This document shows positions 41,746 to 50,166 of a stretch of DNA of 64,000 nucleotides, one piece after another. Position 1 is the stretch's first letter. Every line of letters begins with the position of its first letter. The notes below the pieces were generated by a model. It had not been told where the DNA came from. It worked only from the letters and a program-made list of their open reading frames with translations, and did no database searches. The stretch is taken from positions 62,001 through 126,000 of the forward strand of contig NZ_CAWVHE010000001.1 of the NCBI RefSeq assembly GCF_963929015.1, written 5' to 3'. The translations under genes were made by a program, and so were the position numbers. Source of the DNA: Merdimonas sp963929015. GTDB lineage: Bacteria > Bacillota > Clostridia > Lachnospirales > Lachnospiraceae.

Positions 41746-43230
41746 CTATCGCAACAGGTTCCGTACCATCTCCCCGTCAAAGGTGACAGTTCTTAAGTGA
41801 TCTACTTCAATCTGATACAGGGCGTTTACCGCCAGGTGCTCGGCCGCCTGCTCCAGGTCGCGGATCCCGCTGGTGTTTCTGTGTAATGCAATGACTGCAT
41901 CCAGCCCTTCCGGAGTAAGAACGCACTCTTCTTTTTCCATACCAATCCGCTTCAGGACTTTCGGCAGCGCATAATCAGAAAAAATCACCTTCTTTTCCTC
42001 TTCTGTATAATCCGGGATCTCGATCACTGCAAACCGGGACATCAGAGGCGCGCTGATCTGATCCTTGTCATTGGCCGTGGCAATCGGGTAAACGCCTCCG
42101 GTGGGAATCATACATTCCATATAATTATCTGTAAATCCAAGATTATCCAAAAGAGTCAGAAGCACATCCGCCGGATTGCCATTTCCCTTCCCGGCCGCCG
42201 CCTTATCCAGCTCATTGATAATGAAGACCAGGTTGGACTCGCCCGCCATGGAAAATGCTTCCATGATAATTCCGGGCTTGGCGTTAGCATAGATCCTGGA
42301 GCTTCCGGTCAGCTGCTCCGGATCATGGATGGAACTCATGTCCAGCGTGGTCCACGGGAGCTTTAAGATCCTGGCTACCGCATAGGCGATCTGCGACTTC
42401 CCGGTTCCCGCAGGTCCGATCAGCAGGATGCCATAAGCCGGAAGGGTATGGGTCCGGTTGATCTGGATAATGGTCTCAATGATCCGCTGTTTGACCTGTT
42501 CCATACCGTACAGCTCTTCATCCAGGATCCTTCTGGCCTCTTTCGGATCCACCGCCGGAAAATAATTTCCCTTCCACTGAATATTCATCATGATCGACAA
42601 CGCCCGCTGGGCATGACGGCGTTCTTCTGCTGACACCTCGCTGGAACGTGCCACCGCAAGATTCCGTCTGGCCCAGAGACGGATATTGTCCGGCAGGGTC
42701 CGACCCGCGCAGTTCATAAAGTCTGTAATACTCTGAATGCTGGTCAACTTCATACTGTCGCCGGCCTCCTCTTCTTCCTCCTCCGGGATCTCCATGGAAG
42801 GCGCATCACTGGAAAGAAGCCGTTCAATCATAAACTGGAGAAATCCATCTTCTGCAGACAGCTTGGACCCTCCGCCAAAAGCCATCTCCCGGATCCGGTA
42901 GACACAATAGCCTTCCTCCCTCTTTTCTCCGGACAGACGCACATTGATATGATTTTCCCCCAGCCACTTCAATAAGCTGACAAACCGGGCGTCAATCTTT
43001 ACGATATCCACACTGCAGGTCTCCCCGTCCTCTTTCCATTCAAAAGCGGTCTTCCGGACCGGATTGGTAAATACTCCGCAGGCGTGATGGGAAAGTCCCG
43101 CCTCTTTGTCGCCAAGGACCAGCATCGGATGATCCGCGGAAGCGGTCCTTTCGTTAGAATAGAATACTTCATAAGTGCACTCCGGCTCCTGATCCTTTGC
43201 CGGCGCATTATTAAAATCAAAAACTGGCAT
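41746..43230 (-). CDS. Lon-like AAA+ ATPase without protease domain
   Basis: This 494-residue protein has a C-terminal half (about 235-490) that is clearly the Lon AAA+ module: LYGMEQVKQRIIE, Walker A LIGPAGTGKSQIA, then the Walker B region FIINELDKAAAGKGNGNPADVLL, sensor ATAND, arginine-finger region PLMSRFAVIEIPDYTEEEKK and GIRDLEQAAEHLAVNAL. Lon has LLDEIDK, so Asp of Walker B is Asn here while the catalytic Glu remains. There is no S16 peptidase domain and the N-terminal half is unrelated to the Lon N domain. The start at 43230 has AAGGAG; an extended -10 (TGGTATAAT) lies at 43268-43276. Function unknown. Confidence 0.8.
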   Translation of the reverse strand: MPVFDFNNAPAKDQEPECTYEVFYSNERTASADHPMLVLGDKEAGLSHHACGVFTNPVRKTAFEWKEDGETCSVDIVKIDARFVSLLKWLGENHINVRLSGEKREEGYCVYRIREMAFGGGSKLSAEDGFLQFMIERLLSSDAPSMEIPEEEEEEAGDSMKLTSIQSITDFMNCAGRTLPDNIRLWARRNLAVARSSEVSAEERRHAQRALSIMMNIQWKGNYFPAVDPKEARRILDEELYGMEQVKQRIIETIIQINRTHTLPAYGILLIGPAGTGKSQIAYAVARILKLPWTTLDMSSIHDPEQLTGSSRIYANAKPGIIMEAFSMAGESNLVFIINELDKAAAGKGNGNPADVLLTLLDNLGFTDNYMECMIPTGGVYPIATANDKDQISAPLMSRFAVIEIPDYTEEEKKVIFSDYALPKVLKRIGMEKEECVLTPEGLDAVIALHRNTSGIRDLEQAAEHLAVNALYQIEVDHLRTVTFDGEMVRNLLR

Positions 43231-43291
43231 GGTCTGCTCCTTTTCTTCTGCATTCATGTGATTACAAAATTATACCACACTTTTCCCATAT

Positions 43292-44161
43292 TTACAGTTC
43301 TGAAATTTCTTCTTTAAATCCTTCTCCCACCACTTCATTGGATTCCATAATTATGGTAAATGCTTTGGGGTCGATCTTGTGCACCATTTTTTTGATGGTA
43401 TACATCTGCTTATTGTTGCAGGCGCACATAACCACGTCCTTTTTTGCCTTGCTGTAGCTTCCCATTCCTTTCAGAATGGTAGAGCCTCTGCCGGAATACT
43501 CGTCGATCCGTTCCGCCACTTCTTCGCCCCGCTCCGTCACGATCAGGGTCAGCTTTCCTTCATCAATACCGTACATGATCCGGTCCATTACGATCGCCAT
43601 CAGGTAAGTAACGATAATACCATAGATCAGGCCGTCCACATCGCCGAATACCAGCACCGTACCAAGAACGATGGTCACCATATCCAGCACAAATGTAATG
43701 ATGCCCAGGGTAATATGCGGTTTCACCTTCTTGATCGATACGCTGATAAAGTCCTGGCCGCCGGTAGAAGATCCTCTCATAAAGATCATGGCATAACCGA
43801 TCCCGCACAGCACACCCATGCAAAGAGCCGCCAGGAACCGGCTGCCGTCATAGACAGGAAGTAAGGGCGCAACGTAGTCCATCAGTACAGAAGAAATCAC
43901 CATAGATTTCACTGATTTTAAGAAAAATGTCCTTCCCAGGAATTTATAACAGAAAATTGCCACGGGAATATTCAGCACGATGGTCCCGATACCTACCGGA
44001 AGTCCCAGAAGGTGATACAAAATAATCGCAATACCAGAAAATCCCGCCACCGGGAAATTCGCATTCAGGGCAAAATTATAAACACCCACCGCGATCAGCA
44101 TACCTGCCACAATGTCTACCAGCACATCCAGGCCAAATTCTTTCCAATCCACATTTTTCAT
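43292..44161 (-). CDS. YitT family membrane protein
   Basis: This 289-residue protein has an N-terminal YitT membrane domain with about six segments (VDIVAGMLIAVGVYNFALNANFPVAGFSGIAIILYHLLGLPVG... GSSTGGQDFIS). A C-terminal cytosolic DUF2179 domain follows (about 220-289, MYGIDEGKLTLIVTERGEEVAERIDEYSGRGSTIL). Transport substrate unknown. GAGAGGAAGG precedes the ATG. It is preceded by a strong promoter and by a terminator-like hairpin inside its leader. Confidence 0.87.
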   Translation of the reverse strand: MKNVDWKEFGLDVLVDIVAGMLIAVGVYNFALNANFPVAGFSGIAIILYHLLGLPVGIGTIVLNIPVAIFCYKFLGRTFFLKSVKSMVISSVLMDYVAPLLPVYDGSRFLAALCMGVLCGIGYAMIFMRGSSTGGQDFISVSIKKVKPHITLGIITFVLDMVTIVLGTVLVFGDVDGLIYGIIVTYLMAIVMDRIMYGIDEGKLTLIVTERGEEVAERIDEYSGRGSTILKGMGSYSKAKKDVVMCACNNKQMYTIKKMVHKIDPKAFTIIMESNEVVGEGFKEEISEL

Positions 44162-44217
44162 CGGATCCTTCCTCTCTTTCTTTTCTTATTGTCTGTATTT
44201 TTTCTCCTCATATCCGC

Positions 44218-44262
44218 AAAAAAAGAACACCCGCAAACTATAAAAATATAATTCGCCGATGC
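44218..44262 (-). terminator. dinB terminator or yitT leader attenuator
   Basis: On the minus strand a 16-bp imperfect stem (44227-44262, GCATCGGCGAATTATA against TATAGTTTGCGGGTGT, one mismatch and G-T pairs) is followed by TCTTTTTTT. It lies 28 bases past the dinB stop but also downstream of the promoter at 44276-44304, so it would cap any yitT transcript at about 50 bases unless read through. Confidence 0.7.
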
Positions 44263-44275
44263 TCTTATGCAGTTA

Positions 44276-44304
44276 AGTATAATGATTCCGTCAAGCTTTG
44301 TCAA
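44276..44304 (-). promoter_or_regulatory. Consensus promoter overlapping the dinB stop
   Basis: TTGACA (44299-44304) and TATACT (44276-44281) on the minus strand have a 17-bp spacer. The sequence spans the last codons of dinB and points to yitT. Confidence 0.78.
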
Positions 44305-45514
44305 CACCCTGTTTGGGCAGAGAACCGGTTCCTTTGCGGACCACTTCTTTTCCATATTTCCCTTTGAGCTGCTCCATGGCTTCTCTTAGCTGCTGTTTTT
44401 TCCTGCGCTTCTCCTCTGGCTCCACCTGAATGTCAAAGATACTTAACTGCTCCGGCTCTCCTTCTTCTGACAACTTGGAACTCCGGATGCCAAGAAGACG
44501 GATCGGCTGATGGTTCCACAATTCCAGGAACAGGCTCACAGCCTCCTGGTAAATGTCCCGGGCGTCATAGGTGGGCTTTGCCAGTTGCCGCTGATGAGAT
44601 ACGCTCTCAAAGGTATAATATTTAATCTCCACACTCAGCATCCCCGCCTTCTGTCCCGCTTTCTTAAGCCTGCGGGACACGCTCTGCGCCAGCTGCTCCA
44701 GCACCGCCTCTGCCTCTTCTTCTGTCTCCGCGTCTTTGGGAAGTGTCACGGAATTCCCGATCCCCTTAGCCTCCGGCGGTTCCGAGACAACCTGATCATC
44801 CCCAATGCCGTTGGCAAATTCCCATAGCCTGCGGCCGTGACTTTTTAAATGCAGCTCCAGGATCGCCGGGTCGGTATTTGCCAGCTCTCCAATGGTATAG
44901 ATTTCCAGTTTTTTTAAAGTTTCAGTACTGGATTTCCCGGCCATATAGAGATCCCGCACCGGCAGGGGCCACATTTTCACCTGGATCTCCTGCGGAAATA
45001 AGGTATGTACCTTGTCCGGCTTCTCAAAATCCGAGGCCATCTTTGCCAACAGCTTGTTGCTGGAGATTCCTACGTTTACCGTAAATCCAAACCTGCGCTT
45101 CACTTCATTTTTCAGTTCCAGGGCCCCCTCCACCGGGGAAGAGTACCGCTTTGCCGCCTCCGTAAAGTCCATGTAACACTCATCCACACTGACCTGCTCG
45201 ATCTCCCTGGAATACGTTGTCAAAAACTCCATCAGCGCCTGGCTGTACCGGTGGTACATCTTGTGATCCGGCGGCTCCATATGAAGATACGGACACTTTT
45301 TCAGCGCATTTGCCACCGGCTCGCCGGTAACAATGCCATATTTCTTTGCAGGCACAGATTTTGCCAGAACGACGCCATGCCTGGACGCCCGGTCCCCGCC
45401 GATGATGGCGGGGATGCTCCGGATATCCAGGCTGCTGCCGCTTTTTAACTGTTCCACCGCCGTCCAGCTAAGATAGGCGGAATTCACATCAATATGAAAT
45501 ATGACACGGTTCAT
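44291..45514 (-). CDS. dinB: DNA polymerase IV
   Basis: This 407-residue Y-family translesion polymerase has the catalytic carboxylates in FHIDVNSAYLSW and SVDECYMDFTEA; VNVGISSNKLLAKMASDFEKPDK and the little-finger domain follow. The C-terminus is extended and basic (EEKRRKKQQLREAMEQLKGKYG). The final residues (SLPKQGVDKA) show no clear QxxL[FL]-type clamp motif; EPEQLSIFDI near 370 could serve. The start at 45514 fits AGGAG spacing, with ATG at 45517 as alternative. It has no linked SOS gene. Confidence 0.93.
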   Translation of the reverse strand: MNRVIFHIDVNSAYLSWTAVEQLKSGSSLDIRSIPAIIGGDRASRHGVVLAKSVPAKKYGIVTGEPVANALKKCPYLHMEPPDHKMYHRYSQALMEFLTTYSREIEQVSVDECYMDFTEAAKRYSSPVEGALELKNEVKRRFGFTVNVGISSNKLLAKMASDFEKPDKVHTLFPQEIQVKMWPLPVRDLYMAGKSSTETLKKLEIYTIGELANTDPAILELHLKSHGRRLWEFANGIGDDQVVSEPPEAKGIGNSVTLPKDAETEEEAEAVLEQLAQSVSRRLKKAGQKAGMLSVEIKYYTFESVSHQRQLAKPTYDARDIYQEAVSLFLELWNHQPIRLLGIRSSKLSEEGEPEQLSIFDIQVEPEEKRRKKQQLREAMEQLKGKYGKEVVRKGTGSLPKQGVDKA

Positions 45515-45582
45515 CATTCTTCTCCTGTGCCTTTTGGTCTGCATGTGTCTGGCCGGCCATTTGCCTTTCCCTGGCAGTCAGA

Positions 45583-48183
45583 TCAGACTTCCTGCAGATG
45601 CTGCTTGATCCTTGCGTCCAGATGTCCGTCCACGCCATCGATCAAAATGGTATCTCCGGTGCCTACGTTCCCTTCCAGGATCAGCTTCGCAGCCAGGGTT
45701 TCCACATTTTTCTGCAGATACCGTTTCAGAGGCCGTGCGCCGTAGGTCGGATCATAGCCGCCCTCCACCACGATCTGTTTGGCATTTTCCGTCAGTTCGA
45801 TGCGGATTTCCTTATCTGCCAGCCGCTTGTTCACATCATCCACCAGCAGTTTGATGATCGCATGGATATTATCCCTGGTCAGCGGACGGAACATAATCGT
45901 CTCATCCAGACGGTTCAAAAACTCGGGCCGGAAATGATTCCTAAGATCATTCATAACCAGCTCCTCTGCCTCCGGCCTGATATTTCCATTTTCATCAATG
46001 CCGTCCAGCAGATAGGCGGAACCGATATTGGAGGTCATGATCAGGATGGTGTTCTTAAAGTCCACGGTACGTCCCTGGGAGTCCGTGATCCGGCCATCGT
46101 CCAGCACCTGCAGCAGCACGTTGAATACGTCCGGATGTGCCTTTTCGATCTCATCAAACAGTACCACGGAATAGGGTTTTCTCCGGACCGCCTCTGTCAG
46201 CTGGCCACCCTCGTCATAACCCACATATCCCGGAGGCGCTCCGATGAGCCGGGACACAGAATACTTCTCCATATACTCGCTCATATCGATCCGCACCATA
46301 TTATTTTCATCGTCAAACAGACTCTCTGCCAGTGCCTTGGCAAGCTCCGTCTTGCCCACGCCGGTCGGTCCAAGGAACAGGAAGGATCCGATCGGTTTGC
46401 TGGGATCCTTGATCCCTGCCTTGGAACGGATGATAGCTTCTGTTACTTTGGTCACGCCTTCGTCCTGTCCGATAACACGCCTGTGGAGTTCGTCCGCCAG
46501 ATGCAGCGTCTTGCTCCGCTCGCTTTCATTCAGCTTCGCTACCGGAATGCCGGTCCAGCGGGAAATGATCTTGGCGATCTCGTCCTCTGTGACGCTTTCG
46601 TGTACCAGCGACAGATCTTCATCCTTTACCTTTTCTTCTTCCTCCTCCAGCTGTTTCTGCAGCTGTGGAAGCCGTCCGTACTGCAGTTCCGCCGCCTTAT
46701 TCAGGTCGTAGTTCTGCTGGGCGGTCTCGATCTCCCGGTTCAGCTGTTCGATCTGCTCACGGAGTTTCTGCACATGTTCTACGGATCTCTTTTCATTATC
46801 CCACTGCGCCTTCTGTTTTGCAAATGTTTCCCGCTCTTCCGCCAGTTCCTGCTGCAGTTTTGCCAGCCGCTCCTGGCTTAGGCGGTCATCCTCCTTTTTC
46901 AGCGCCGCCTCTTCAATCTCCAGCTGCATGATCTTCCGGTTCAAAGCGTCCAGCTCGGTGGGCATGGAGTCCAGTTCCGTCTTGATCAGCGCGCAGGCTT
47001 CATCCACCAGGTCAATGGCCTTATCCGGCAGGAACCGATCGGAAATGTACCGGTTGCTTAAAGTAACTGCCGCCACCAGGGCGCTGTCGGTAATCTTGAC
47101 GCCGTGGAACACTTCGTAGCGTTCTTTCAATCCCCGGAGGATCGAAATGGCGTCCTCCACCGACGGCTCATCTACCATCACCGGCTGGAACCGCCGCTCC
47201 AGAGCCGCATCCTTTTCAATATACTGCCGGTATTCGTCCAGCGTTGTGGCGCCGATACAGTGAAGCTCTCCTCTGGCCAGCATGGGTTTGAGCATATTTC
47301 CGGCGTCCATGGCGCCGTCACTCTTTCCCGCTCCTACGATAGTATGCAGCTCATCGATAAAGAGGATGATATTGCCGTCGCTGTTTTTTACTTCCTCAAG
47401 GACCGCTTTCAGACGTTCCTCGAATTCTCCCCGGTACTTGGCTCCGGCCACCAGAGCGCCCATATCCAGGGCAAATAATTTTTTATCTTTCAATGCTTCC
47501 GGCACGTCGCCCCGGACGATCCGCTGCGCCAGTCCTTCCACAGCCGCAGTCTTTCCTACTCCGGGTTCGCCGATGAGCACCGGATTATTCTTGGTCTTAC
47601 GGGATAAGATCCGGATCACATTGCGGATCTCCGCGTCCCTTCCGATTACAGGATCCAGCTTCTGCTCTCTTGCCCGCTCCACCAGATCCTGACCGTATTT
47701 ATTCAACGTATCGTAAGTGGCTTCCGGATTATCGCTGGTCACGCGCTGATTGCCTCTCACGGTTGACAAAACCTGAAGGAAACTGTCTCTTGTAATGCCA
47801 AACTCCCGGAACAGCTGCTTCATTTCCCGGTTCGCATGCTTGATCATAGACAGGAACAGATGCTCCACGGAAACGTACTCGTCACCCATCTGCTTAGCTT
47901 CATCTTCTGCGTAGACCAGCACGTTATTCAGATCCTTGCCGATAAACATCTGCCCCCCCTGCACCTTCGGGCGCTTCCGCAGGGCCTCCTCCGCCCGGTT
48001 GACAGCCGTCTCCTTTGTAATCCCCATTTTTTCAAATAATTTTAAGATCAGACTGTCATCAATCGTCAGCAGCGCATAGAACAGGTGCTCCTGCTCAATC
48101 TCCTGATTGCCGTAATCCATTGCCGCCTTCTCGCAGCCCTGGACCGCCGCCATAGAACTCTGTGTAAATTTATTAATATTCAT
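45583..48183 (-). CDS. clpB: Disaggregase ClpB
   Basis: ClpB (866 residues) rescues aggregated proteins with DnaK. It has the N-domain (1-140), AAA+ 1 with GEPGVGKTAAVEGLA and IILFIDELHTIVGAG, and a coiled-coil middle domain (about 405-520). AAA+ 2 follows with FLFLGPTGVGKTELAKALAE and VVLFDEIEKAHPDV. The pore loop GAKYRGEFEER and the C-terminal GARPLKRYLQK are intact. The start at 48183 (MNINKFTQ) has GGAGG 9 bases upstream. It is controlled by a CIRCE-bearing promoter, so HrcA heat-shock control is likely. Confidence 0.97.
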   Translation of the reverse strand: MNINKFTQSSMAAVQGCEKAAMDYGNQEIEQEHLFYALLTIDDSLILKLFEKMGITKETAVNRAEEALRKRPKVQGGQMFIGKDLNNVLVYAEDEAKQMGDEYVSVEHLFLSMIKHANREMKQLFREFGITRDSFLQVLSTVRGNQRVTSDNPEATYDTLNKYGQDLVERAREQKLDPVIGRDAEIRNVIRILSRKTKNNPVLIGEPGVGKTAAVEGLAQRIVRGDVPEALKDKKLFALDMGALVAGAKYRGEFEERLKAVLEEVKNSDGNIILFIDELHTIVGAGKSDGAMDAGNMLKPMLARGELHCIGATTLDEYRQYIEKDAALERRFQPVMVDEPSVEDAISILRGLKERYEVFHGVKITDSALVAAVTLSNRYISDRFLPDKAIDLVDEACALIKTELDSMPTELDALNRKIMQLEIEEAALKKEDDRLSQERLAKLQQELAEERETFAKQKAQWDNEKRSVEHVQKLREQIEQLNREIETAQQNYDLNKAAELQYGRLPQLQKQLEEEEEKVKDEDLSLVHESVTEDEIAKIISRWTGIPVAKLNESERSKTLHLADELHRRVIGQDEGVTKVTEAIIRSKAGIKDPSKPIGSFLFLGPTGVGKTELAKALAESLFDDENNMVRIDMSEYMEKYSVSRLIGAPPGYVGYDEGGQLTEAVRRKPYSVVLFDEIEKAHPDVFNVLLQVLDDGRITDSQGRTVDFKNTILIMTSNIGSAYLLDGIDENGNIRPEAEELVMNDLRNHFRPEFLNRLDETIMFRPLTRDNIHAIIKLLVDDVNKRLADKEIRIELTENAKQIVVEGGYDPTYGARPLKRYLQKNVETLAAKLILEGNVGTGDTILIDGVDGHLDARIKQHLQEV

Positions 48184-48232
48184 AACCATACGCCTCCTTT
48201 TTGAGATCGGTTGTTTTCATTGTTCTAGTGGT

Positions 48233-48275
48233 AATATAACACTTGTTGTTAGCAGAGTCAACCCTCGAGTGCTAA
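48233..48275 (-). promoter_or_regulatory. clpB promoter with CIRCE (HrcA operator)
   Basis: On the minus strand TTGACT (48256-48261) and TATATT (48233-48238) have a 17-bp spacer. Overlapping the -35 is TTAGCACTC-N9-CTCTGCTAA (48249-48275): the left arm is a perfect CIRCE arm and the right arm matches 6 of 9 bases. HrcA should repress here. No CtsR-type heptad repeat was seen. Confidence 0.8.
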
Positions 48276-48339
48276 TTTTATATATTTTTATGTTTCTCTT
48301 TCTTTTTATCTGTTTCTTCTATATTCTGAATTATACCCA

Positions 48340-48481
48340 TAGAAAAAAGCACCTCAGCTCTGGCCAAGCTTTTGAGGTGCTATTTCTAGTTACTGATAAC
48401 TTTGCCGGAAACGGATAGGTTTGCTCTATCGTATCGGCTGTCTTGTTAAGTATATTATAGCAAATATGCCGGAAACGTCAA
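48340..48481 (-). ncRNA. Orphan minus-strand RNA unit upstream of clpB
   Basis: TTGACG (48476-48481), 16 bp, TATAAT (48454-48459) drives a transcript from about 48447. It ends at a terminator hairpin (AGCACCTCA/TGAGGTGCT arms, 48346-48382) with T6. The RNA of about 105 bases contains a foldable GCCG...GATAG...CTATC...CGGC element (about 48404-48438) and no reading frame. CGTTTCCGGCA occurs twice, once in the promoter spacer and once in the RNA. It could be a small RNA, or the end of the GNAT gene transcript may share its terminator. Confidence 0.48.
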
Positions 48482-48507
48482 CCGCTAGTGTATCAATCCT
48501 TGCTCTC

Positions 48508-48966
48508 TTACTCCAGCGGCAGCCGGTAAGTAGCAAAGGTATCCATAAACTGTCCGCCATTTTTCCGATAAAATTCCATGGAAGGAGTATTCCAGGTAAG
48601 ACACAGCCACTCCATCCTTGCTCCGCCCATCCGGGCCGCTTCCTTTTTCAGTTCCTCAAACAATGCTCTGCCGTAGCCTTTTCCCCGGTATTCTTCCAGC
48701 ACCAGGAGGGCGTCGATGAAAATCCCCGCCCGGCCGAGATACCCGGAAAAGTTTCTAAAAAAGAGCGCCATACCCACTTCTTTTCTATCTGCCAGGACAA
48801 ACAAAGCCTTCGCCCCGTTCTCCCGCTCCAGTTCTTCTTGTAACAGCTCCGGTGTGGAAACCAGATGTTCCTCTGCCTTTTCATATTCAGAAAGACGTTT
48901 TAAGAACTCCAGGACAAGGCCGGCGTCTTTCCCTTTTGCATAACGAAATCCTTTTTCTTCTTCCAT
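48508..48966 (-). CDS. GNAT N-acetyltransferase (polyamine-type)
   Basis: This 152-residue protein resembles spermidine/diamine acetyltransferases. LFFRNFSGYLGRAGIFIDALLVLEEYRGKGYGRALFEELKKEA contains the acetyl-CoA loop (YRGKGYG), followed by WLCLTWNTPSMEFYRKNGG. Acceptor inferred only from this pattern. The start at 48966 has AGGAGG 6 bases upstream; an earlier frame opening would overlap the peptidase gene. It lies 20 bases downstream of that peptidase, probably in one transcript. Confidence 0.88.
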   Translation of the reverse strand: MEEEKGFRYAKGKDAGLVLEFLKRLSEYEKAEEHLVSTPELLQEELERENGAKALFVLADRKEVGMALFFRNFSGYLGRAGIFIDALLVLEEYRGKGYGRALFEELKKEAARMGGARMEWLCLTWNTPSMEFYRKNGGQFMDTFATYRLPLE

Positions 48967-48986
48967 TTTCTCCTCCTGCTTTTCTT

Positions 48987-49862
48987 CTATCCCTGACTGG
49001 TCTGATAAACCCACATGGCCTTGATCTGGTCGTGAATCTCTCCATATGTCCAGGTTCTCCCGCTGTTTTCTGTGCTAAACGGATCGTTGATCGTGATCTG
49101 TCCATTTTCATATCCGGTCATAACAATAAAATGGCCGTTCTGCGTAAAGTACCCGGGTCCCATACTGCAGATGACCGGATGCCCGGCCGAAAGTTCTGCC
49201 GAAAGTTCCTCTTCTGTAAGCAGTCCATTGTAACAGGAAAGGCCATAGGCCGAAGCCGCTTCCTGCATAAAAGTCCAGTAAGTATTATTTTCGCTGTCCA
49301 CCGACTGATTCTGTGTTCCATAGGCAGCCACCTTTGCCGGCGTAATAGACGGATCGTGATTCAGACCTGCCGCCACCATGGCAATGCAGGTAGGACCACA
49401 GCCGCTGGCTCCCACCACGCTGGTCCCGTAAGGGGCATAGCCCCAGCGCTCGTCCCACTGGATCAGAAGAGGAATCTGTCCGTCTACATAATCCTCCCCA
49501 ATATCTTCCGCATAGATCTGTCCTTTCTTTTCCCCGTAATGTTCCACATATGTCACAGTAGCCGGATTTTTATCCAGCATCTCGATCACGCTTTTGGGAT
49601 AGCCGGCCACAGACGCCTCCATCCGCACTCGTTCCAGCCGCTGCTCTGGTGTCTCAATATGAGGCCCCGCCATCTCCCACAATTCTTCCAGGGCTCTTGT
49701 TGCCGGCCCGCTCTCTTCCGCGTCCTGACCGACCGCCCGGTAAACACCGTATCCGATCATCCCGCCTGCCGCCACGACAAATACGGCGGCGACAGCGATC
49801 CAATAATAAGAATATCTCTTCTGCCATCTATTTCCCGGGTGTATCTCCTGTCCAAAATTCAT
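48987..49862 (-). CDS. Membrane-anchored C39-like papain-fold peptidase
   Basis: This 291-residue protein has one N-terminal membrane anchor (about 20-42, YYWIAVAAVFVVAAGGMIGYGV), a helical linker and a C39_2-like cysteine peptidase domain (about 125-290). Cys is in GASGCGPTCIAMVAAGL, His in QNGHFIVMTGYENG and Asp in ITINDPF. The domain faces outside. Substrate unknown; bacteriocin-leader cleavage is not suggested because no transporter is fused or adjacent. The start at 49862 follows GAGGTG by 8 bases. Confidence 0.85.
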   Translation of the reverse strand: MNFGQEIHPGNRWQKRYSYYWIAVAAVFVVAAGGMIGYGVYRAVGQDAEESGPATRALEELWEMAGPHIETPEQRLERVRMEASVAGYPKSVIEMLDKNPATVTYVEHYGEKKGQIYAEDIGEDYVDGQIPLLIQWDERWGYAPYGTSVVGASGCGPTCIAMVAAGLNHDPSITPAKVAAYGTQNQSVDSENNTYWTFMQEAASAYGLSCYNGLLTEEELSAELSAGHPVICSMGPGYFTQNGHFIVMTGYENGQITINDPFSTENSGRTWTYGEIHDQIKAMWVYQTSQG

Positions 49863-49978
49863 CTGCCATTCACCTCGTACTTTGCTTGCTTTTCTCTTCG
49901 TTTCTTGCATTGCCATTATATAATACCTGGTTCCGGAAACACAACTTAAGTTTTGCTGAAGTTTTCCTAAATTACCTC

Positions 49979-50007
49979 TTGCATTTTAAAACCAAAGATG
50001 ATATGAT
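49979..50007 (+). promoter_or_regulatory. Promoter for tRNA-Gly
   Basis: TTGCAT (49979-49984) and TATGAT (50002-50007) have a 17-bp spacer, 38 bases before the tRNA. Confidence 0.7.
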
Positions 50008-50045
50008 ATAACACGTTCACGGGAAATTTCATAGTTTTTCTTTAT

Positions 50046-50116
50046 GCGGGTGTAGTTCAATGGTAGAACACCAGCCTTCCAAGCTGGATACGTGGGTTCG
50101 ATTCCCATCACCCGCT
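50046..50116 (+). tRNA. tRNA-Gly (anticodon TCC)
   Basis: This is a 71-base cloverleaf: acceptor GCGGGTG/CACCCGC, anticodon stem CCAGC/GCTGG with loop CTTCCAA (anticodon TCC), and T arm GTGGG-TTCGATT-CCCAT. The discriminator is T. CCA is not encoded. A T6 tract begins at the discriminator base, and the next gene starts 50 bases on. Confidence 0.97.
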
Positions 50117-50166
50117 TTTTTCTATATTCTGAATTCATAAATCCATCATCAGGAGGAACTTCCACT

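Noticed and set aside
45598..46881. 427-codon open frame antisense to clpB
   Set aside because: It has no ribosome site and no recognisable motif, and it mirrors a well-supported clpB reading frame. High GC at codon position 3 makes such shadows common here. The same applies to 57712-59004 (antisense to the DHHW gene) and 25937-26938 (antisense to glpK).
48340..48400. Resemblance of the RNA upstream of clpB to a tracrRNA scaffold (TAGAAATAGCA near a terminator hairpin)
   Set aside because: The match is about ten bases, there is no anti-repeat, no CRISPR array and no cas gene in the window. Chance is the better explanation.
48987..49862. Bacteriocin-processing system
   Set aside because: The C39-like domain is not fused to an ABC transporter and no precursor peptide or immunity gene was seen around it.
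50092..50166. Upstream extension of the 2-hydroxyacid dehydrogenase
   Set aside because: The frame would start inside the tRNA-Gly gene and lacks a ribosome site; the ATG at 50167 has AGGAGG and begins the domain.
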